Below are positions 44,107-53,357 of a DNA stretch of 64,000 nucleotides, one piece after another; position 1 is the first letter of the stretch, and every line of letters begins with the position of its first letter. This DNA is from CAYMSO01 sp964393185. GTDB taxonomy: Bacteria; Patescibacteriota; Dojkabacteria; J137. Below the pieces are notes generated by a model. It worked only from the letters and a program-made list of their open reading frames with translations, was not told the DNA's origin and searched no databases. The stretch spans positions 1 to 64,000 of the forward strand of contig CAYMSO010000008.1 in NCBI GenBank assembly GCA_964393185.1. Direction: 5' to 3'. The translations under genes were made by a program, and so were the position numbers.

Positions 44107-44718
44107 ATGAACAATATTTTTGATCATTATAAAATCAACAAAGTCATAATCTATCTTACTTTCTCGGATATCTTTACCTGGGGATTATATATAGTTATTA
44201 ACGCCTTCGTGGGTATTTATTTGGCAGAAAAGCTCGGTACCGATGCGCTAGAAATTATTGGAATCGGAACAGCTATCTACTATTTTGCAAAGGGAAGTAT
44301 TCAAATTCCGCTTGGAGTTTTAACGGACAAAATCAAAAAGTATAAAGATGATATTATTATATTATTTTTAGGCAATGTATTTATGGGATTTCCATTTATA
44401 CTTTATCCACTAATCGAGAATCAATATTTATATTACGTTCTGCAATTTATTATTGGAACTGGAGCTGCTTTTAATTTAGTTACTTGGAGAAAACTATTTG
44501 CAGGTCATTTAGATAAAGGGCGGGAAGGATTAGAATATGGTACCTACGATGCAGTAATGAGTGCTGCCATGGCTGGTTTTAGTACTGTCGCGGGAATGGT
44601 TGCAAATATTGGTGATGCATATTTCGATGCTGTCATGATTACTATAGGTATACTGATGTTTTCTAGCGGTCTCTGGGTTATATTGATTTACAGGACTAGT
44701 CAAAGTAAAAAAAGATGA
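44107..44718 (+). CDS. Half-size MFS-like membrane protein
   Basis: 203 residues with about six hydrophobic segments (FTWGLYIVINAFVGIYLAE; DIIILFLGNVFMGFPFILY; YYVLQFIIGTGAAFNLVTW). GVLTDKIKKYKDD between segments 2 and 3 matches the MFS loop motif G..D+.....R. Normal MFS proteins have about 400 residues and 12 segments, so this is a half. It ends cleanly 4 bp into the TsaC-TsaE gene (ATGA), and no second half follows. It may act as a dimer, or be a truncated but stable lineage-specific protein. Substrate unknown. Confidence 0.6.
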   Translation: MNNIFDHYKINKVIIYLTFSDIFTWGLYIVINAFVGIYLAEKLGTDALEIIGIGTAIYYFAKGSIQIPLGVLTDKIKKYKDDIIILFLGNVFMGFPFILYPLIENQYLYYVLQFIIGTGAAFNLVTWRKLFAGHLDKGREGLEYGTYDAVMSAAMAGFSTVAGMVANIGDAYFDAVMITIGILMFSSGLWVILIYRTSQSKKR

Positions 44719-45785
44719 AGATTGTTTCTAGTCAGGATAAAAATTTTCTTCTTGAGGCAATAAACACTATTAAATCTGGTGGTTTGGTCATTTATCCAAC
44801 CGATACCTGTTATGGGGCTGGAGTTGATGTTACTAATGCTAAAGCGGTAAATAAATTACTAGATTTTAAACGAAGGCGAGAAAATCAACCTATTTCCATT
44901 GCATGCTCCAACAAAAAAATGGCGCGCAAGTATATTAAACTGAATGCCGAAGCGAATAGAATTTATGATTCATTTTTGCCCGGGCCACTAACTGTTATTT
45001 CCAAATCAAAGCAAATTGTGGATAGAAGACTTGAAGCCGAAAATGGTACTTTGGGTATTCGAATTCCAGGCAACAGAATAGCACTAGACATTATTTCTAA
45101 AGTTGGTCGACCTATTTCTGCTACAACTGCTGTACCTTATGGAAAGAAAACACCTTATAGTATTGCTGATATTCTAAATAATATTTCTGCTCGGCAAACA
45201 AAAATAATAGATTTGATTATAGATGCTGGGCAACTGCCTAGGACAACTAAATCAACTGTGATTGATTCTACTTCTACGGAACTAAAAACATATAGAAGTG
45301 GTAATTTAATAAGTAAGTTAAGTGATAGTAAAAATAAATTCATTAGTAACTCTGTTGATGAGACAATAACTTATGCAAATGAATTTGTAACAGAAAGGAT
45401 AGTGCAATTAAATAAAAAACCTTTAATTATTCTATTGCACGGCGATTTAGGTGCTGGCAAAACTCATTTTACAAAAGGAATCTCGCAAGCACTGGGAATT
45501 AAAAGAACAATTAAATCTCCTACCTATAACTATGTAGATGAGTATAAATTTGAGCTAAAGAATATCTCTGGCAAGCTTTACCACATTGATGCATGGAGAA
45601 TTCAAAGTAAGGAAGACTTGGAAAGTCTTGGAATTACGGATCTTATAAAACCTAAAAATGTGATTGTTGTTGAATGGCCGGATATAATTACTGACTTAGA
45701 TGAAAAGGATATTTTTTGTAATTATCCAGTTATAAATATTGTAATTACTGGGAAGGATAATACTAGGGAGATAGCTGAAGTTTAA
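44715..45785 (+). CDS. Fused TsaC (threonylcarbamoyl-AMP synthase) and TsaE
   Basis: 356 residues joining two t6A37 tRNA-modification proteins. Residues about 1-200 are the YrdC/Sua5 domain: IYPTDTCYGAGVDVT, FLPGPLTVISKS, LGIRIPGNRIAL, GRPISATTAV and TKSTVIDSTSTELKTYRSG. Residues about 220-356 are TsaE: LIILLHGDLGAGKTHFTKGI (Walker A), IKSPTYNYVDEYKF, LYHIDAWRI and VIVVEWPDII. TsaC makes threonylcarbamoyl-AMP; TsaE is the ATPase that resets the TsaBD transferase. The two are usually separate genes. ATGA overlap with the upstream membrane protein. Both active regions appear intact. Confidence 0.92.
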   Translation: MKIVSSQDKNFLLEAINTIKSGGLVIYPTDTCYGAGVDVTNAKAVNKLLDFKRRRENQPISIACSNKKMARKYIKLNAEANRIYDSFLPGPLTVISKSKQIVDRRLEAENGTLGIRIPGNRIALDIISKVGRPISATTAVPYGKKTPYSIADILNNISARQTKIIDLIIDAGQLPRTTKSTVIDSTSTELKTYRSGNLISKLSDSKNKFISNSVDETITYANEFVTERIVQLNKKPLIILLHGDLGAGKTHFTKGISQALGIKRTIKSPTYNYVDEYKFELKNISGKLYHIDAWRIQSKEDLESLGITDLIKPKNVIVVEWPDIITDLDEKDIFCNYPVINIVITGKDNTREIAEV

Positions 45786-45868
45786 ACCTATTACTTTGTC
45801 TTGCTATTGTAAATAAGTTATCATTTTACTAATGGTAGCTTATTTAATTTTTTAATTTCTCAACATTT

Positions 45869-46300
45869 ATGGAAATAACTGTCCTTAATGTAGAAGTTAA
45901 CTTGCTTACTGTTCTTGCAGCAACTGTCTCGACAATAGCTTTGGGAATGATCTGGTACCATCCAAAAACTCCTACTGGGCAAAGATGGATGAAGCTAACA
46001 AATATCAAAATGGATGGCAGTGCTGGTAACCCTATGATGGCTATGGGACTAAGTTCTATTGCTAGTTTTGTTACTGCATTTATTTTGTATATTCTGATTG
46101 TCTATGTAGGTGGATTGAATGATTACTCTGAGGTTACTGCTGCTGTAGTTACAGCAATACTTGCCACTATAATTGTATCCATGACTACAGTTAACAATGT
46201 TTTATTTGAAGATAAACCGAAATCACTTTGGTTATTAAATACTGCATTTACTTTTAGTACTTACCTAGCTAACTGCTTAGTAATTGCATTCTTATTGTAG
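45869..46300 (+). CDS. DUF1761 family membrane protein
   Basis: 143 residues with four membrane segments. The start NLLTVLAATVSTIALGMIWY, then HPKTPTGQRWMKL, is the DUF1761 entry, and FEDKPKSLWLLNTAF is its C-terminal motif. Function of the family is unknown. Own AT-rich leader; followed at 11 bp by a perfect terminator hairpin. Confidence 0.8.
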   Translation: MEITVLNVEVNLLTVLAATVSTIALGMIWYHPKTPTGQRWMKLTNIKMDGSAGNPMMAMGLSSIASFVTAFILYILIVYVGGLNDYSEVTAAVVTAILATIIVSMTTVNNVLFEDKPKSLWLLNTAFTFSTYLANCLVIAFLL

Positions 46301-46310
46301 AATTATAGAA

Positions 46311-46343
46311 GCTAAAGCGGTCGCCAAAGGCGACCGCTTTAGC
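46311..46343 (+). terminator. Strong hairpin terminator
   Basis: GCTAAAGCGGTCGCC (46311-46325) and GGCGACCGCTTTAGC (46329-46343) form a perfect 15-bp stem with an AAA loop. It is followed by ATTGTT rather than a long T-run. It is the most GC-rich hairpin in the area and lies just after the DUF1761 gene. Confidence 0.75.
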
Positions 46344-46391
46344 ATTGTTCCCAAATTAAAATGACATGATATAATCACCTAATAATATTTT

Positions 46392-47453
46392 TTGAACATG
46401 TCTTATTTCGAAGGTGCAGATGTAATTCCAGTTACTCCAGAAAATGGTCCTTATCCAAGTATCTTGGTACAGGATCCCAATAATCATAGCTCTAGAGCTG
46501 TCCTCACAACTGCAGGTGGAAGTGTTTTGTCTTTAAACTTAAGTGGACAGATAGTACAACCACATAATTTCCTTCCTACTACGCTTACTGATGGTAATAA
46601 GGGAGTAGTAAGATTAACGGGGCATGTTATGGTACCTCAATCAGGTTCAGGTGCTAATGTAATTGATACGGCATTTGCCGAAGAATTTAAAGATAGAACT
46701 AGTATTAATCCAAAGGCAATTGAAGTTCCTAAGCATGGTTTTGTGTCTGCATTAGTTCATGACAAAAATTTACAAAGCCGACCAGGCTATGCATCTTGTG
46801 AGCTACATTTTGGAGGATGTAAAAGCTTTCCTTTTAAATTTAATGGTGTTTCCGAGGTTTACTTTGGCAAGGATGGTTTTGAAAGATGGTACACAGTAGT
46901 AAATACTAATAATAAAACTATTCCTATGTCTATAGGTTTCCATACATTTAGACATATCCCTGGTGGAGACGCAGGCATTGATAAAACAACAATTTATGAT
47001 GCAAACGGAAAAGTACTTTATGACTTATCTAATTACGAATTGACTGAGGCTGACCAAAAAGAAATGCCTTTACCTGCAACTTACTATATCCAAACTCCTC
47101 GGTATCTTTTAGAAGTAACTAATCTTGGCGATTTTCAAAATAATTCTGTTCTTAATATTTGGACAGATACTGCAAAGTGGCAAGGAAGCTCTCAAGAAGC
47201 AACTCGGGGTGAATGGTATACAAAAGAAATGATAGATATGATAATTGCGCAGAATGAAGAAAGATATGGAATGAAATATAGTGATCAACAAAAAATAATT
47301 ATTGTTAGGCATTTTCAAAATTCTAGATATATTTGTGATGAGCCAGTTAAACCAGGCTTTAACGCTTTGCGAACAGCTCCAGGTCCAGTATATTTAAAAA
47401 CTAATGAGACTCTATCTGTAGGTCAACGCTTAAAGATTGTTGAGATATATTAA
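46392..47453 (+). CDS. Aldose 1-epimerase-like protein
   Basis: 353 residues. The layout suggests the galactose-mutarotase beta-sandwich: GFVSALVHDK early, IGFHTFRHIPGGDAG (compare the FHPYFN.P motif) in the middle, and YICDEPVKPGFNALRTAPGP then VYLKTNETLSVGQRLKI at the end, which matches the EPW..PPNAL and L.PGES.. region. These enzymes interconvert sugar anomers or related modified sugars. Overall similarity is moderate and the catalytic His/Glu set is only partly visible. It stands alone between a terminator and the convergent aldehyde dehydrogenase. Confidence 0.55.
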   Translation: MNMSYFEGADVIPVTPENGPYPSILVQDPNNHSSRAVLTTAGGSVLSLNLSGQIVQPHNFLPTTLTDGNKGVVRLTGHVMVPQSGSGANVIDTAFAEEFKDRTSINPKAIEVPKHGFVSALVHDKNLQSRPGYASCELHFGGCKSFPFKFNGVSEVYFGKDGFERWYTVVNTNNKTIPMSIGFHTFRHIPGGDAGIDKTTIYDANGKVLYDLSNYELTEADQKEMPLPATYYIQTPRYLLEVTNLGDFQNNSVLNIWTDTAKWQGSSQEATRGEWYTKEMIDMIIAQNEERYGMKYSDQQKIIIVRHFQNSRYICDEPVKPGFNALRTAPGPVYLKTNETLSVGQRLKIVEIY

Positions 47454-47527
47454 GCTATAGATACCCTGCCATCAGACCTTGAGCACGAAGTGCCATACTT
47501 GATTTTCTCTTTGAATAAAGAATAACT

Positions 47528-48892
47528 CTACCCCACCATCACACTCTTAATATTCACAAATTCTCTGATTCCGTAACTTGATAGTTCTCTACCTATTCCA
47601 GATTTTTTAATTCCTCCAAAAGGCATATGCGGATGAGAAGAGACTATCTTATTAATATACACATTTCCTGATTCAATGTTACCTGCAAGAATCTTTGCTC
47701 GTTGGATATCTTTTGTCCAAATAGAAGCTCCAAGGCCAAAATCTGTATCGTTTGCAATTTTTATTGCTTGTTCTACTGAACTAAACTTATACATACTAAA
47801 CACTGGCGCAAAAGCTTCTTCTTTATACAAAGGCACATTCTCATCAATATTAGAGATAATGATCGGAGAGAAGAAAAAGCCTTTATCAAAATCAATTTGT
47901 CTTTGGTATTCAATTTTAGCTCCGGCATCCACTGCTCTTCTGACTAAGTCATTTGCATCATCCACAGCTTGTTTGTTCACCAAGGGTCCAATATCCGTTT
48001 CCCTCATCATGGGATCACCAATGTTGAGTTTTTCTAGTCTTAATTTTAAACCTTCTATAAATTGATCATAAATTGATTCTTCTACAATGAATCTTTTTGC
48101 CGCAATACAACTTTGTCCGTTATTCTGAGTTCTGCCTATAATGGCTTGATCAAGTGTATGTTCTAAATCAACATCTTCAAAAACAATAAATGGGTCACTG
48201 CCACCGAGCTCCAATACAACAGGCTTGATTTCTTCTCCACAAATTTTTGCTACTTGACTGCCTGCGTATTCGCTTCCAGTTAAACTTGCGCCTTTAACTC
48301 TGTTATCTCTTAATATTTTTTCTACTTTAGAAGAGCCAATAAGCAAGGTCTGAAAAACGCCTTCCGGAAAGCCTGCTTTTAAATGCAGCTCTTCAATTTT
48401 AAGCGCACATTGTGGAACATTCGAAGCGTGCTTAAGAATTCCAACATTGCCTGCCATTAAAGCAGGCGCTGTAAATCTAAATACCTGCCAAAATGGAAAA
48501 TTCCAGGGCATTACCGCCATTATCACTCCCAATGGATCAAATCTTACATAACTTTCTGTTGCTTCTGTTTCTATATGTTCATCTGCCAAAAATTTCTGTG
48601 CATTATGCGCGTAAAATTCGCAAGCCCATGCAGACTTTTTTATTTCGGCGGGAGATTGTTGGTAGGGCTTTCCCATTTCTAGAGTTGCTAATTTACCTAA
48701 TTCGTCGGCTTCGGCTTGTAGTATTTTTGCTAGATTTAACATTAAACTGGCTCTTTCTTCAAAACTTGTATGTTTCCAAGCCTCAAATGCTTGTTGAGCT
48801 TTTGCTAGTTTTGTTTCTATTTCAGAATCGCTAAGTTCTTGGTATGTCTTTATGATTTCTTCTGTAAAAGGATTTAGTGATTGTATTGCCAT
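47528..48892 (-). CDS. Aldehyde dehydrogenase, succinate-semialdehyde dehydrogenase-like
   Basis: 454 residues, the length of the Sad/YneI-type enzymes. VMPWNFPFWQVFRFTAPALM binds the cofactor; VLELGGSDPFIVFED has the general-base Glu, and NNGQSCIAAKRFIVEE has the catalytic Cys. PFGGIKKSGIGRELSSYGI is the C-terminal signature. It oxidises an aldehyde to the acid with NAD(P). The substrate is not fixed by sequence. It is a single gene, about 330 bp downstream (minus strand) of the acetolactate-synthase-like gene. Confidence 0.9.
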   Translation of the reverse strand: MAIQSLNPFTEEIIKTYQELSDSEIETKLAKAQQAFEAWKHTSFEERASLMLNLAKILQAEADELGKLATLEMGKPYQQSPAEIKKSAWACEFYAHNAQKFLADEHIETEATESYVRFDPLGVIMAVMPWNFPFWQVFRFTAPALMAGNVGILKHASNVPQCALKIEELHLKAGFPEGVFQTLLIGSSKVEKILRDNRVKGASLTGSEYAGSQVAKICGEEIKPVVLELGGSDPFIVFEDVDLEHTLDQAIIGRTQNNGQSCIAAKRFIVEESIYDQFIEGLKLRLEKLNIGDPMMRETDIGPLVNKQAVDDANDLVRRAVDAGAKIEYQRQIDFDKGFFFSPIIISNIDENVPLYKEEAFAPVFSMYKFSSVEQAIKIANDTDFGLGASIWTKDIQRAKILAGNIESGNVYINKIVSSHPHMPFGGIKKSGIGRELSSYGIREFVNIKSVMVG

Positions 48893-49222
48893 TACTTCTA
48901 ATTAAAATCTAATTCTTAGGTTATAATACTTTATCATATTTGAAGAATGTGAAGAATAAACTAAAACAGATACCATACGCATTTACATACTCTTCTTTAT
49001 TAAGAAAATTCTCAAAATATATTGATTTTGTAAGCAGTCAAAAAATTAAGCTCGAAAAAAAGCGAGTATAATCTTATAGGACATACCTATAAGGTAACTC
49101 GCTATCGTGATAATATTATTATATCACGACATTACAATTCTATTCAAATTTTGTACTGGATGGATACATTGTAAATTAAATAAAAAGCTACTGTTATTCT
49201 ATATAAGCAGAGCAATCTGGTG
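48893..49222. other. Intergenic region with two adjacent hairpins
   Basis: No gene is seen in these 330 bases. At 49061-49103, AGCGAGT pairs with ACTCGCT and, inside, CTTATAGG (49073-49080) pairs with CCTATAAG (49086-49093). At 49105-49129, TCGTGATA pairs with TATCACGA. Upstream CTCG (49051-49054) could instead pair with CGAG (49063-49066). The rest is AT-rich. The two hairpins lie downstream of the acetolactate-synthase-like gene and may end its transcript or form part of a small RNA. Confidence 0.45.
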
Positions 49223-50851
49223 TTAGTGGCTTTTTTCTAAAATTTTTGTAAATTTTTTATTTTCGGAATAATCAATAGGGACTTCTATTAAGTGAATTCC
49301 ACCGTCTAGACTTGAATTCAAAATCATCTCAAAATCTTTGATGGTTTCTACCCTATGGCCATTTATTCCAAAAGCTTCGGCTAATTTTACAAAATCAGGA
49401 TTAGAATGTTTTAATCCAAACTCTGCAAAACCTTTTAATTTTTGCTCCCAGTTAATCATGCCTAGCTGATTATCATTCAAGATAATTATTACTAAATCTA
49501 GATTTAATCTTTTTAAAGTTTCTAATTCCTGTGAGCTCATCATAAAACCTCCGTCTCCTGCAACGCAAACTACTTTTTGGTTCGGATTTATAAGTTTTGC
49601 TGCAATTGCAGATGGTAAGCCTGCTCCCATTGTTGCTAAAGCATTGTCTAGAAGTAAAGTATTGGGATTGTAAACTTTATAACCCCTTGCAAACCACAGC
49701 TTATACATTCCATTATCAAGAGCCAGTATATCTTCCACCCCAAGTGCTTCTCGAATTGAATGAACAATTTCCTGAGGTTTAATTTCGCCTTCAGAATAAA
49801 TTGTCTCGATTTTGTCGATGCTTTTTTGCATTTGTGCTTTTATATTTAAAAATTCTTCGATAGACCAATTCTTGGGAGTAATTTTTTCTTTAATTTGCCA
49901 AATTGTATTGGCAATATCTCCAATAACTTCTAATTGTGGAAAATAAACAGTATTTACCTCTGCTCCAAAAAAATTTATATGGATAACTTTGTGATTATTA
50001 TGCTTCATTACAAAAGGTGGCTTCTCTATTGAATCATGCCCAATATTAATTACTAAATCTGATTTATCTATTGCTTCGTGAACAAAATCATTTTGTAGTA
50101 GTGCCGCAGTTCCTAAATATAGTCCGTGCCTTTCATCAACTACTCCTTTTCCCATTTGGGTATCTATAAAAGGAATTTTAGTTTTCTCTATAAATTCAAA
50201 AAGCATTTTGGATGTTCGTTTTCTATTGGCTCCTGCCCCTATTACTATTAATGGATTTTTTGATTCTTCAATCATTCCTACCGCTCTTTCTATGGCCTTA
50301 ATTTCTGCAATTGGTCTGCGGACTTTATCTACCGGATAAAGTTCTGCTTCAACTTCTTCGGTAGCTATATCTTTAGGAAGCTCGATGTGCGTTGGACCTG
50401 GGCGTTCCTCCTCGGCTATTCTAAAAGCTTCTCTTACTATTGAAGGTACATGGCTAGCAAATTGTACAGATCGTGTCCATTCTGTAATAGGTTTCATCAT
50501 ATTGACTATGTCCAAAATTTGAAAGCTTGCTTGCAAATTTCTTTTGATAGGTTTTTGTCCTGTTACTGCAACCATAGGGAATGCACCAAGTTTTGCATAG
50601 GCGATTGCTGTAACTAAATTTGTAGCCCCCGGACCAAGAGTGGAAAGACAAACGCCTGGTTTTCCAGTAAGCCTACCTACTGTTGCTGCCATAAAACCTG
50701 CTGCCTGCTCATGCCTGGTTGGAACATATTTTATTTTTTTTGATTTTCTTATTGATTCTAATAAATCCAAGTTTTCTTCGCCGGCTACTCCAAAAATATA
50801 TTCCACTCCTTCATTTTCTAAACTTTTTACAAATAAATCTGATGCTTTCAT
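49223..50851 (-). CDS. Thiamine-diphosphate enzyme, acetolactate synthase (AlsS-like)
   Basis: 542 residues with the three TPP-enzyme domains. N-terminal: GVEYIFGVAGEENLDLLESI and RHEQAAGFMAATVGRLTGKP (the catalytic Glu lies just before, in AGEE). Central: IGAGANRKRTSKML. C-terminal TPP-binding: VAGDGGFMMSSQELETLKRL and IILNDNQLGMINWEQ, where GDG...N binds Mg-TPP. The pattern is closest to catabolic acetolactate synthase, which joins two pyruvates; other 2-oxo-acid decarboxylases are alternatives. It follows malic enzyme by 17 bp on the same strand, which could supply the pyruvate. Confidence 0.82.
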   Translation of the reverse strand: MKASDLFVKSLENEGVEYIFGVAGEENLDLLESIRKSKKIKYVPTRHEQAAGFMAATVGRLTGKPGVCLSTLGPGATNLVTAIAYAKLGAFPMVAVTGQKPIKRNLQASFQILDIVNMMKPITEWTRSVQFASHVPSIVREAFRIAEEERPGPTHIELPKDIATEEVEAELYPVDKVRRPIAEIKAIERAVGMIEESKNPLIVIGAGANRKRTSKMLFEFIEKTKIPFIDTQMGKGVVDERHGLYLGTAALLQNDFVHEAIDKSDLVINIGHDSIEKPPFVMKHNNHKVIHINFFGAEVNTVYFPQLEVIGDIANTIWQIKEKITPKNWSIEEFLNIKAQMQKSIDKIETIYSEGEIKPQEIVHSIREALGVEDILALDNGMYKLWFARGYKVYNPNTLLLDNALATMGAGLPSAIAAKLINPNQKVVCVAGDGGFMMSSQELETLKRLNLDLVIIILNDNQLGMINWEQKLKGFAEFGLKHSNPDFVKLAEAFGINGHRVETIKDFEMILNSSLDGGIHLIEVPIDYSENKKFTKILEKSH

Positions 50852-50868
50852 AGTTATTATTATTTTGA

Positions 50869-51999
50869 TTAAATTGAATCTGCAACTACTTGTGGTACTC
50901 TCTTGTCGAATGGGTCAGGAATAATTATATCTTCTGAAGGAGATTCCACAAGGCTTGCGATGGCCTCGGCAGCTTTAGTTTTTATTTCGTCAGTTACTTT
51001 CTTCACGTTTTTGTCTAAAAGACCTCGAAATAATCCTGGAAATCCAAGAACATTGTTTATTTGGTTTGGATAATCTGATCTGCCTGTAGCAATAATTCTT
51101 GCGCCTGCATCTTTTGCATCTGCTGGTGTTATTTCTGGATCAGGATTTGCCATTGCAAATACTATTGAGTCGGCGTTCATACTTCTGACCATTTCTTTAC
51201 TTAATGCACCTGCAACACTAAGTCCCAAAAAGATATCTGTTCCTTTTACTGCAGTAGTTAGATTTCCAGCAATATTGTGCGGATTTGTGATTTTTAGAAT
51301 TTCGATTTTTGCTTGGTTTAAATCAGTTCTATCTTTGCTAATAATTCCTTTAGAATCACATATTACAATATGATTAAAACCATATGTATGCAGCAATTTA
51401 GCTGCTGCAATTGATGCTGCTCCGGCGCCGTTAATCACTACTTTCAAATTTTTAATATCTTTATTTATTACTTTTCCAGCATTGATTAGTCCAGCAAGTA
51501 TAACTATCGCTGTACCATGTTGATCATCGTGGAATACGGGGATATCGAGCATTTGTTGTAATCTTTCTTCTATCTCAAAACACCTTGGCGCAGCTATGTC
51601 TTCTAGGTTTATTCCCGAAAACGATGGAGCTATATTGGCAATTGTTTGAATAATTTGTTCGGTATCTTGAGTATTTAATACTATAGGAATTGCATCTACC
51701 CCTCCAAATTCTTTAAGTAGCAAGCATTTACCTTCCATCACTGGTAATCCAGCCTCTGGGCCTATATTTCCTAAACCTAAAACTGCAGATCCGTCGGAGA
51801 TTACTGCGACAAGATTTTTACGCCAAGTTAGTTTATTAACCAGAGTTTTATCTCTGGCTATTTCCATACATGGCCCTGCCACTCCAGGGCTGTAAGCTAG
51901 TGACAGTTCCTCTTTGTTAGTCACTTTTACTTTTGATTGGATTTGGAGCTTTCCTCCAAGCTTTTGATGTAGTTTTACTGATTCTTCTTTATAATTCAT
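50869..51999 (-). CDS. Malic enzyme (malate to pyruvate, NAD(P)-dependent)
   Basis: 376 residues, the short bacterial form. ELSLAYSPGVAGPCMEIA is the N-terminal signature with the catalytic Tyr. VISDGSAVLGLGNIGPEAGL, then PVFHDDQHGTAIVILAGL (metal-binding Asp) and VVINGAGAASIAAAKLL (NAD fold) follow. It decarboxylates malate to pyruvate. It heads a two-gene operon with the acetolactate-synthase-like enzyme. Divergent from the MFS transporter at 52069, with a 69 bp gap. Confidence 0.92.
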   Translation of the reverse strand: MNYKEESVKLHQKLGGKLQIQSKVKVTNKEELSLAYSPGVAGPCMEIARDKTLVNKLTWRKNLVAVISDGSAVLGLGNIGPEAGLPVMEGKCLLLKEFGGVDAIPIVLNTQDTEQIIQTIANIAPSFSGINLEDIAAPRCFEIEERLQQMLDIPVFHDDQHGTAIVILAGLINAGKVINKDIKNLKVVINGAGAASIAAAKLLHTYGFNHIVICDSKGIISKDRTDLNQAKIEILKITNPHNIAGNLTTAVKGTDIFLGLSVAGALSKEMVRSMNADSIVFAMANPDPEITPADAKDAGARIIATGRSDYPNQINNVLGFPGLFRGLLDKNVKKVTDEIKTKAAEAIASLVESPSEDIIIPDPFDKRVPQVVADSI

Positions 52000-52068
52000 G
52001 CATGTTGATTTATTAAATTATTGATTTTGGATCAACTAAAGAATATCATAAATTGAATTATTAGCATT

Positions 52069-53295
52069 ATGAGATTATTAAGACCAAATCCGGCTAGAAC
52101 AAGTGCATTCTCTTTATTCTTAATTCCAACATGCATTATGCTTATTGCTGAATCTACTATTTCTTACTATTTTCCTATTGTTGTAGAAAGAAATCTAGAT
52201 TCAAACTTGCTTTTGGGTATTGTAATGGCTTCTTCTTCGATTGCAGGAATTTTTCTTGATATTATTACTCCTAAATTATTCAAAAAACAATCCTGGAAAC
52301 TTTTTATATTTTTGGGCACTAGTTTGAGCGTTGGTGTTACAATCTTGGCTTATAGCGGTCAAAAGTTTTTCCCTTTTATTTTATTTATACTGGCATCCAT
52401 TGTTTGGGGGATTTATTATGAATTACTATTTTTTGGGTACAGAGCTTACATTGTTAAGGAAAGCAAGGTTTATTCATATAGCAGAAACTGGGGGATAATT
52501 AACGCTTTTGGAAGTTTGACTGTAATGATAGGTCCAGTACTTGGTGCTTATCTAATAAATAGTCCCGAATTGTTTCTATTCACATTACTACTGCTTCAAC
52601 TTGTTAGCTTAGTAATTTTTTTGAGTATTTTTGTTAATAGAAAATCACACTATTCTTCCAAGCACCAAAATGAAATAGTGGTAGATTCAAAGTTTAAAAC
52701 TGTTAAAGTTTGGATTAGATTAGGTTGGTTGCTTAAGACGGTAATTTTAACAAGTTTCTCTGTAAGTATAATGCATGCAACGTATTGGACTATAGGTGGT
52801 TTATTTGGCGAAGAATTAGCCAAAGATTCTGCCATTCCCGAATTTTTGATTATGACTATTTACGGCTTAGCTTTACTGGTTGGATCTTTTGCTATATCGG
52901 CAATAGCCCCCAGATGGCACAAAAAGAAAATTGCTCAGGCTAGTTTAGTTATTTCGGGAATAACAATGTCTTTAATTAGCTTGTCTAACGACAAAGCAAC
53001 AATTATTACACTAATATTTTTATCTACCTCGGTTTTAGGCGTAGCAGATTCTCTAAGGGAATCAATTTTTTCTGATCTGGCTGCCCGTGGAGAATTTACC
53101 GAAATGCATATCCTGAGTTTATCGGGCCTCTCGACTTCTCTATCGTATATTGTAGGTCCAATTTTAATAGGAATCATTTCCGACTTTGCTAATTACCAGA
53201 ATGCTTTTGGGATTATGGGAATAAGCGTTGCGATTTTTGCCACTTTATTGTTATTAATAACACCTAGAAAAATTCGAATACCTCATTTATTGTAA
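52069..53295 (+). CDS. MFS transporter
   Basis: 408 residues with about 12 hydrophobic segments (for example AFSLFLIPTCIMLIAESTIS, LLGIVMASSSIAGIFLDII and AFGIMGISVAIFATLLLLIT). It has the halves expected of a major facilitator. The residues between segments 2 and 3 (DIITPKLFKKQSW) are a weak form of the usual motif A. Substrate unknown. It is divergent from malic enzyme; a link to export of a fermentation product is possible but only positional. Confidence 0.78.
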   Translation: MRLLRPNPARTSAFSLFLIPTCIMLIAESTISYYFPIVVERNLDSNLLLGIVMASSSIAGIFLDIITPKLFKKQSWKLFIFLGTSLSVGVTILAYSGQKFFPFILFILASIVWGIYYELLFFGYRAYIVKESKVYSYSRNWGIINAFGSLTVMIGPVLGAYLINSPELFLFTLLLLQLVSLVIFLSIFVNRKSHYSSKHQNEIVVDSKFKTVKVWIRLGWLLKTVILTSFSVSIMHATYWTIGGLFGEELAKDSAIPEFLIMTIYGLALLVGSFAISAIAPRWHKKKIAQASLVISGITMSLISLSNDKATIITLIFLSTSVLGVADSLRESIFSDLAARGEFTEMHILSLSGLSTSLSYIVGPILIGIISDFANYQNAFGIMGISVAIFATLLLLITPRKIRIPHLL

Positions 53296-53357
53296 ACTTA
53301 CTTAAGTAATGGAATGGTTCCAACTTGGAACACAAGATAGTGAAAATTGAAGTAGTT

